Origin: an uncultured Oscillospiraceae bacterium
GTDB lineage: Bacteria > Bacillota > Clostridia > Oscillospirales > Ruminococcaceae
Assembly: GCA_910587135.1 (NCBI GenBank)
Contig: CAJULF010000052.1
Coordinates: forward strand, 1-18,423
Length of the DNA stretch: 18,423 bases
Reading direction: 5' to 3'
Shown here piece after piece: positions 14,498 to 18,423 of this stretch. How positions within the stretch are numbered: the first letter of the stretch is position 1; each line of letters opens with the position of its first letter. The translations under genes were made by a program, and so were the position numbers. The notes under the pieces were generated by a model. That model searched no databases, had not been told where the DNA came from, and saw only the letters and a program-made list of their open reading frames with translations.

Positions 14498-15446
14498 TCG
14501 AGGTCACCTCCGTTCCGGAATTGTCGTCCGAATTATTTTCGGACTGCGTATTGGAATTATCTTCGGGGTCAATAATTATTTTATCGATTCCCGAATTACC
14601 TTCGGGAACACTCTCATCGGAGTTTTCCTCGGTATTTGTATTCTCGGCAATCTCGCTCTGCGAGGGCTTCTGCGGTACTTCGGGCTTGCTGCTGTTTTCC
14701 TCTTTTTCATTCGTCAAAGCCAATTCCTCCAAGTATTTTTCCTGCGCCGAAATGAATTTCTGCGCATTTTCGGGTGTTCCACGGTATACGAGCGCAACGT
14801 GAATTTCTCCCTCCGCCTCGAGTTCCGCAAGGATATTCGCCTGTTCGGGAGTAACGAGCAAGGTCACGGTTTCGGGAAGTTCCGTTTCTTCCTCGCCGTC
14901 GGGCTTCACGGTAATGGTTTCATCGTCGTTGCCCTTGCTGTCTGTGACCGCAATAACCTCAACGTATTGCAGTTCTTCGGGAACAAGCGTTTCGCCCTTT
15001 TCCTTGTAATCAACTGCGATCACCGAAACAATATCTCCCGAAATGAGCTTGCCCGAAAGACCTCCCGCAAAGGACGGGATCGTTATGGAAATAGCGCGCT
15101 TTTCGCCCGTGAGGTTGTACAAATACGCATTCTCCGAGGCGGAAGTATCACTGATCTTTGCGCTGAGAACGTACTCGCCCTTGATCATTTCCACAGCCGC
15201 GTATTTTCCGACAACGTCCTCGGATTTCTGCAGCACCTCGGAGGGCATATTATACGCTCCGACCTCAATAACCTCGATATCTTTCGAGGCAATTTCCTGC
15301 CCGATTTTCACGTCGCTCTTGATACGCACGATCTTCATCGTGCTGCTTTTAGAAGCGTTAAAAAGCGGAGTGATCGCGAAGCAAATAATCAGCGCCAGCG
15401 CGATACAAACAACGCCGAGAACCGTTCTGTTTTTCAAAAATTTCAT
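14481..15446 (-). CDS. cpaB: Flp pilus assembly protein CpaB/RcpC (SAF domain)
   Basis: A 321-aa protein. The ATG at 15446 is preceded by a GAAAGGA-type site and begins just 13 nt after the peptidase gene; longer open frame upstream lies inside that gene. Residues 8-28 form one membrane anchor (VLGVVCIALALIICFAI). A SAF domain follows at about residues 38-105 (VRIKSDVKIGQEIASKDIEV, then the GEYVLSAKI end), and an RcpC-like region reaches to about residue 240. The last roughly 75 residues are low-complexity, rich in Ser, Asn, Glu and Asp, and predicted disordered. In Gram-negatives CpaB is periplasmic and works with the secretin; in a Gram-positive it would lie outside the membrane, with the acidic tail toward the wall. 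It overlaps TadZ by 17 nt. Confidence 0.88.
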   Translation of the reverse strand: MKFLKNRTVLGVVCIALALIICFAITPLFNASKSSTMKIVRIKSDVKIGQEIASKDIEVIEVGAYNMPSEVLQKSEDVVGKYAAVEMIKGEYVLSAKISDTSASENAYLYNLTGEKRAISITIPSFAGGLSGKLISGDIVSVIAVDYKEKGETLVPEELQYVEVIAVTDSKGNDDETITVKPDGEEETELPETVTLLVTPEQANILAELEAEGEIHVALVYRGTPENAQKFISAQEKYLEELALTNEKEENSSKPEVPQKPSQSEIAENTNTEENSDESVPEGNSGIDKIIIDPEDNSNTQSENNSDDNSGTEVTSNGESV

Positions 15447-15459
15447 TGCCGTATTCCTT

Positions 15460-15876
15460 TCAAAAAATGAGTTTTGAAGCCAAATAGCCGATAAAAATAA
15501 ACGGCACAAACGGCAGATTTTTATCTGCCGTTCTGCCGCGGAGCTTCTGTACGATAACGGAAACTCCATAAAAAACAAGCATGGCAATTTGCGCGAAAAG
15601 GAGCAGCGCAAAGCTGCCCCAAAGTCCGCAAACCACGCTCAGAGCCGCAATCAGCTTGACATCACCGCCGCCTATTTTTTCCGTAGCGAGCGCCACGGAG
15701 AAAAATATGACAGCGACTATAATTCCCCATAAATTCTTCCAATCAAAATTAAACGCCGCTGTAATTAAAATAGCAGCGCTTATCCAATTCGGAATTTCAC
15801 GGGTTTTAATGTCCATTATAGAGCCGATGCCAAGCAGTATTGTAATTGCGGCAACCTGCCCAACAGAGCCGATCAT
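15460..15876 (-). CDS. Prepilin peptidase, A24 family, TadV/CpaA type
   Basis: A 138-aa polytopic membrane protein. It carries both catalytic aspartates of the A24 family: D22 in SIMDIKTREIPN and D72 in the GGGDVKLIAA motif (residues 69-78). It lacks the cysteine-rich methyltransferase part of PilD, as expected for TadV/CpaA-type enzymes. About five hydrophobic segments are visible. The role is to cleave the basic leaders of the pilins and minor pilins on the cytoplasmic face of the membrane. The start overlaps the pilin B stop (TGATG), so enzyme and substrate are translated together. The product call is secure; that it processes all the candidate pilins here is inference. Confidence 0.93.
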   Translation of the reverse strand: MIGSVGQVAAITILLGIGSIMDIKTREIPNWISAAILITAAFNFDWKNLWGIIVAVIFFSVALATEKIGGGDVKLIAALSVVCGLWGSFALLLFAQIAMLVFYGVSVIVQKLRGRTADKNLPFVPFIFIGYLASKLIF

Positions 15877-16205
15877 CAGCCCTTGAAATCGAACATATCT
15901 CGTACTTTCTGCGTCACGGTAGGCATGATTGTATCACCGAAAAGTGCATACAGACCGCCGAGCAGCAGTGCACCGATAACGACTGCGATCAGAATCTTGA
16001 TACCGCTGTCGACAAAGTTTTCGCCGCGGGTTTCCGCAAGCACAAGCCTTGTCTGCACCATTCTCATGCGGATTCTCACCGCAAAATTGTAAGCTGCCGC
16101 ATTGATTGCCGCACGGGTTCTCTTAATTTTACGGCTTACTGCCGCCTTAACGCCGCTGAACTTTGCCTTAGCCGCCTTGAAAATGTTCTTAAAAAAGTTT
16201 CTCAT
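15876..16205 (-). CDS. Flp/Tad-type pilin B (DUF6133-like), paralogue of pilin A
   Basis: A 109-aa protein from ATG 16205 behind GGAGG. It has the same plan as pilin A: a Lys/Arg-rich leader of about 61 residues, the predicted peptidase site TRG | ENFVD, a hydrophobic helix and a short amphipathic tail ending in FKG. The mature 48 residues differ from pilin A at four positions near the C-terminus, while the leaders differ considerably. The stop overlaps the next ATG (TGATG), exactly as at the end of pilin A, which points to tandem duplication of a pilin gene followed by divergence of the leader. It may be a second major subunit or a phase- or condition-specific variant; the sequence cannot decide. 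Confidence 0.82.
   Translation of the reverse strand: MRNFFKNIFKAAKAKFSGVKAAVSRKIKRTRAAINAAAYNFAVRIRMRMVQTRLVLAETRGENFVDSGIKILIAVVIGALLLGGLYALFGDTIMPTVTQKVRDMFDFKG
15985..16028. repeat. Identical 44-nt block, copy in pilin B
   Basis: Identical over 44 nt to 16889-16932 in pilin A, offset 904 nt, within a longer stretch of high identity covering the pilin core. It encodes the peptidase site and the start of the hydrophobic helix. This is the DNA trace of the pilin duplication and could also recombine. Confidence 0.85.
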
Positions 16206-16238
16206 AAAAATCCTCCATAAAGTCTATTGTTTTTGGGT

Positions 16239-16571
16239 TTACATGGACATCGTCGGAGCAGACTCATATGTCTGTTCCGACTGAGTAAAATTTGCTGCGG
16301 ACTGCTCCTGAAGCTGCACGATAGCCTGTTTGTACGCCTCCGCAACCGCACCGTTAAGCTGTTTTCTCAGTTCGGGAGTGGTGGGGAAGCAGAGGTCGTG
16401 ATACTCGCCGTCCGTTCCCTTGTACGATGGCATGGACACGAATAATCCGTTCTTTCCCTCGACCACCCGAATATTTTTGACCGCAAAGCAGTCGTCAAGG
16501 TTCGCCGAAGCGATTGCTTTCACGCTGCCGTCGCCGGGCGTCAAGCTGTTGATCCTTACGTCAATTTTCAT
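16239..16571 (-). CDS. spoVG: SpoVG family regulator
   Basis: A 110-aa protein. I chose the ATG at 16571, which sits 4 nt after GGAGG and overlaps the preceding stop as ATGA; a TTG at 16589 has no matching ribosome site. The core carries the SpoVG signature: VKAIASANLDDCFAVKNIRV, EGKNGLFVSMPS, DGEYHDLCFP and a terminal helix with AVAEAYKQAI. The last 25 or so residues, rich in Gln and Ser, extend beyond the usual SpoVG length of about 95 aa. SpoVG proteins bind nucleic acid and modulate sporulation, capsule or virulence genes in Firmicutes. Here the gene sits between two pilin genes, so it is probably an element-borne regulator rather than the chromosomal housekeeping copy. Confidence 0.92.
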   Translation of the reverse strand: MKIDVRINSLTPGDGSVKAIASANLDDCFAVKNIRVVEGKNGLFVSMPSYKGTDGEYHDLCFPTTPELRKQLNGAVAEAYKQAIVQLQEQSAANFTQSEQTYESAPTMSM

Positions 16572-16780
16572 ATTTCCTCCGATCCGCAAGCGTCCGAAAC
16601 CACACCGATAATGATCAAGATAATAACGACCGTTAAAATGATTGACCCGCTGTCTGATCCCTCATCGGCACATTCCTCGCTTGCAACAATTTCCGTTTTT
16701 TCAGTGACCCTGTCCGATTGCGGTCGTGCTAAAAACACGACCGCAATCAGCACTATAAGCCACGTTACGAGCTTTTCCAT
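16568..16780 (-). CDS. Small two-segment membrane protein, unrecognised
   Basis: A 70-aa protein. An N-terminal hydrophobic helix (about residues 4-18, LVTWLIVLIAVVFLA) is followed by a polar, acidic loop (about 19-46) and a second hydrophobic segment (about 47-62, IILTVVIILIIIGVV). The protein ends in an acidic tail with one Cys. Its start overlaps the pilin A stop (TGATG) and its stop overlaps the SpoVG start (ATGA), so it is locked into the pilus operon by translational coupling. I do not recognise a family. Its position directly after the major pilin suggests a pilin-handling or envelope role, but nothing in the sequence proves this. Confidence 0.7.
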   Translation of the reverse strand: MEKLVTWLIVLIAVVFLARPQSDRVTEKTEIVASEECADEGSDSGSIILTVVIILIIIGVVSDACGSEEI

Positions 16781-17118
16781 CAGCCCTTGAATTCGAACAT
16801 TTTCTTGACCTTTTCGGTGACTGTCGGCATAATGGTATCACCGAAAAGTGCGTACAAACCGCCGAGCAGCAGCGCACCAATAACCACGGCGATCAGAATC
16901 TTGATACCGCTGTCGACAAAGTTTTCGCCGCGTGTTTCGGCAAGCACAAACCTCGCCTGTGCCGTTCTCATGCGGAATCTTACCGCAAAATGGTAAGCTG
17001 CCGTTCTGACCGTTGCAAGGGTTCTCTGAATCTTACGGCGTGCCTTCGCCTTACCGCTGCTGAACTTTGCCTTTACTGCCTGAAAAGTGTCCTTGATGCT
17101 CTTGAAAAAATTTCTCAT
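16780..17118 (-). CDS. Flp/Tad-type major pilin A (DUF6133-like) with a long basic leader
   Basis: A 112-aa protein starting at ATG 17118 behind GGAGG. The segment after about residue 64 has the organisation of a Flp pilin: TRG | ENFVD, with Gly at -1 and an acidic residue at +5, then a single hydrophobic helix (about residues 70-90). Cleavage there by the A24 peptidase encoded at 15876-15460 would leave a mature 48-residue pilin, the usual Flp size. The first 64 residues are rich in Lys and Arg, lack a hydrophobic segment and look helical; this is much longer than normal class III leaders. The mature part differs from pilin B at only 4 of 48 positions. The stop overlaps the next ATG (TGATG). 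It is probably the main structural subunit; the cleavage site is predicted, not shown. Confidence 0.82.
   Translation of the reverse strand: MRNFFKSIKDTFQAVKAKFSSGKAKARRKIQRTLATVRTAAYHFAVRFRMRTAQARFVLAETRGENFVDSGIKILIAVVIGALLLGGLYALFGDTIMPTVTEKVKKMFEFKG
16889..16932. repeat. Identical 44-nt block, copy in pilin A
   Basis: Partner of the block at 15985-16028, in direct orientation. Recombination between the copies would delete the small membrane protein and spoVG and fuse the leader of pilin A to the mature part of pilin B. Confidence 0.85.
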
Positions 17119-17149
17119 AAAAGTCCTCCAAAAAATAATTTATTTATGC

Positions 17150-17172
17150 AAAAACCGCGGATCGCTCCGCGG
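17150..17172 (-). terminator. Intrinsic terminator after the DUF3849 gene
   Basis: On the minus strand a 7-bp perfect, GC-only-plus-one stem (CCGCGGA paired with TCCGCGG, 4-nt loop) begins directly after the TAA stop and runs into five T residues. It separates the antirepressor/DUF3849 unit from the pilus operon. Only about 31 nt remain before pilin A, and I see no convincing promoter there, so either readthrough or a promoter overlapping the stem must serve the pilus genes. Confidence 0.75.
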
Positions 17173-17173
17173 C

Positions 17174-17893
17174 TTACATACCCATTTTAGGCGAATCGTT
17201 CTGCGTCTGCTCCTGCTCCGCAGTAAGCTCCGCGAGCCTTTCCCGCGCCCAATCGGGAAGGTATTCATCGGCTGCCACGCCGATAAAATCCTGACGATAA
17301 AACTGTGCTTTCTCTCCGTCATTCAGAAACTCGCCCATTATCTTTCTGCCGCTTGTTGTAGGCGAACAGCCGAAGCCGCTTTTCGCGAGAAATAACTGAT
17401 TTTCCGGCGTCCTATATTCCTCACTCAAAGAAGTATCCCGAAGAATTAACAGCTTTCCCGTATAGTCCTGCGGTTCGTCCGACTTCACGATATGCTCTCC
17501 CGAAAACAAATTGAGTTTCGCATACATTTTCCGAACATCGCTCGCCAGACCGTCAACGGTGCAGCTGTGCGATTCCAGAGCGAACTCGTAATTATGCCGA
17601 TCTTGTGCGACATGAAGGCTTTGCGCCCACTTTCTATTCTGCTGACCGAATCTGCCGTCGCCCTTTCGCTCAAGAATTGTATTGGCAATTACCCACATCG
17701 TTCTGTCGTAGCCGAATTCTTTGATTGCATTTTCGGCGCACTCATCGGGCAAACGAAAACCATCAAATTTTTCTCTGACCTGTTGGTCAAGGAAATCCCG
17801 ACAGCGGATATTTTCATCGCGGCTCTCGCGCCAAGCGTCAATTTCGCCGTCGTGCTTTGCTGTTTCAGCCGAATACTTATACAACGGTTTCAT
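17174..17893 (-). CDS. DUF3849 domain protein of mobile elements
   Basis: A protein of about 239 aa. I chose the ATG at 17893 because AGGAGG lies 7 nt upstream; an in-frame start further upstream would add 12 residues lying inside the antirepressor gene. The first half (LYKYSAETAKHDGEIDAWRE, then FDGFRLP, RTMWVIANTI and GDGRFGQQNRKWA) matches my memory of DUF3849. The second half (YTGKLLILRD, EYRTPENQLFLAKSGFGCSP, LPDWARERL) is the conserved tail that accompanies it in Clostridia elements. No catalytic motif, signal peptide or membrane segment is visible. These proteins are typically found near antirestriction and replication-type genes in conjugative elements; their function is not established. 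A terminator follows the stop immediately, so this gene ends its transcription unit. Confidence 0.8.
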   Translation of the reverse strand: MKPLYKYSAETAKHDGEIDAWRESRDENIRCRDFLDQQVREKFDGFRLPDECAENAIKEFGYDRTMWVIANTILERKGDGRFGQQNRKWAQSLHVAQDRHNYEFALESHSCTVDGLASDVRKMYAKLNLFSGEHIVKSDEPQDYTGKLLILRDTSLSEEYRTPENQLFLAKSGFGCSPTTSGRKIMGEFLNDGEKAQFYRQDFIGVAADEYLPDWARERLAELTAEQEQTQNDSPKMGM

Positions 17894-18423
17894 CGTAGTC
17901 CTCCTGCTCACACATAGGCAGAACGCCATGCGATTTCAAAAATTCGTAAAGGAAAATGCGCCCCTGTTGAGTCCAGCAAGTGTGCATTACCGCTTTATCC
18001 TCGTCAATTGCGTAGGTCTTGCTCTGCGTATAGCCGAGGTTTGCGTACTCCGCATAAAGCACCCATGTATTTCTTACGGAATACTGAATCCCGTAATCGT
18101 GAAGCATTCTGTTGAATGCGATCGCCGTCATGCCGTAATCCTTTGCGATCTGCGTTACGGGAACAGCATTTTTGCTGTGCAGAATTCGGTCATAGTAATT
18201 TGCCTTACCCGCAAGCAAGGCGTTTTCCTTTTCGAGCTTCTTGCATTTTTCCTGTTCATCAGCAAGAGTGTTCAGCAGTTTTGCGAGTTCTCGAGGATCG
18301 CTCATTGTTTTGTGGAGCGTTTCCGCTGTGAAATACGCACCGTGTTTTCTCAAAGAGGGTAAAATTCTATCACAGACCCACGACTCGAATTCCTGTGCTT
18401 CGGGTAACTTAGAGCGCATTATA
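17877..18423 (-). CDS. Phage-type antirepressor, 3' portion (Bro-N remnant plus KilA-C/ANT domain); 5' end outside window
   Basis: The reading frame is open to the right edge, and the first visible residues (RSKLPEAQEFESWV, then LPSLRKHGAYF) are the end of a Bro-N domain, so the gene begins outside the window and the ATG at 18419 is internal. Next comes a short coiled-coil-like linker (about residues 48-70) rich in Glu and Lys, then a KilA-C/ANT-type DNA-binding domain with the pattern VTQIAKDYGMTAIAFNRML and ending near FLKSHGVLP. Such proteins counteract or replace repressors in phages and are also found in conjugative elements, where they may influence induction. The stop overlaps the start of the next gene by 17 nt, so the two are probably co-translated. 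The family call is firm; the regulatory target is unknown. Confidence 0.85.
   Translation of the reverse strand, partial: IMRSKLPEAQEFESWVCDRILPSLRKHGAYFTAETLHKTMSDPRELAKLLNTLADEQEKCKKLEKENALLAGKANYYDRILHSKNAVPVTQIAKDYGMTAIAFNRMLHDYGIQYSVRNTWVLYAEYANLGYTQSKTYAIDEDKAVMHTCWTQQGRIFLYEFLKSHGVLPMCEQEDYDETVV

Noticed and set aside
14799..15470. Plus-strand open frame of 223 codons opposite cpaB
   Set aside because: CpaB on the minus strand has a membrane anchor and SAF domain; the plus-strand frame shows no domain and no ribosome site.
15446..15611. Upstream extension of the cpaB frame to 15611
   Set aside because: It would overlap the peptidase gene by about 150 nt, and a good start with a ribosome site is present at 15446.
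17119..17149. Promoter for the pilus operon directly before pilin A
   Set aside because: The short AT-rich gap offers no -35/-10 pair with acceptable spacing; I could not support a call.
1..18423. CRISPR arrays, tRNA or rRNA genes, insertion sequences, attachment sites
   Set aside because: No regularly spaced repeats, cloverleaf-like sequence, transposase or terminal repeats were seen; the only notable repeat is the pilin duplication.

Overview
The window looks like part of an integrative and conjugative element (or a closely related mobile island) of a low-to-mid-GC Gram-positive anaerobe, most likely a gut or rumen Clostridia/Oscillospiraceae member. The reasons are strong GGAGG ribosome sites, a SpoVG-family gene, and accessory families that I recall from conjugative elements of gut Clostridia (DUF3849, DUF3852, DUF6133, DUF6550 and DUF6809-like). 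The host is an inference. Every gene I accept is on the minus strand, so the biological order runs from high to low coordinates. I see no relaxase, VirD4-type coupling protein, integrase, attachment site, tRNA, rRNA or CRISPR.

Layout in transcription order. (1) 18423-17174: the 3' part of a phage-type antirepressor and an overlapping DUF3849 protein, closed by an intrinsic terminator. (2) 17118-9498: a compact Tad/Flp-type pilus operon: pilin A, a 70-aa membrane protein, SpoVG, pilin B (a close paralogue of A), an A24 prepilin peptidase, CpaB, a TadZ-like P-loop protein, TadA/CpaF ATPase, TadB, TadC and two TadE/TadF-like minor pilins. Many junctions are 1- or 4-nt overlaps. (3) 9364-6633: a DUF6550 membrane-anchored linker protein, a 575-aa secreted protein with an unusually tryptophan-rich segment, and a DUF3852/VirB2-like small membrane protein. 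(4) 6552-1650: a conjugative type IV secretion core behind a promoter with a perfect TATAAT: a DUF6809-like protein, TrbL/VirB6, PrgI/VirB3, a separately encoded VirB4 N-domain-like protein, an unrecognised 346-aa protein and the VirB4 ATPase. (5) 1591-1226: a MNT nucleotidyltransferase gene with its own promoter and terminator. (6) 1210-1: a membrane protein resembling the N-terminus of CD1107/VirB1-type proteins but without a hydrolase domain, a 59-aa protein, and a partial conserved element protein running off the edge.

The most interesting reading is that a Tad pilus machine and a Gram-positive conjugative secretion core form one locus. The Tad part would supply an extension ATPase of the VirB11/GspE superfamily, a platform (TadB/TadC), a peptidase and pilins. 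The T4SS part supplies VirB2-like, VirB3, VirB4 and VirB6 functions. The pilins carry basic leaders of about 61-64 residues before the predicted cleavage site, far longer than ordinary Flp leaders. A second oddity is that TrbL seems to start at ATT, placed 7 nt after a perfect GGAGG, while the only upstream ATG lies inside a 12-bp hairpin.
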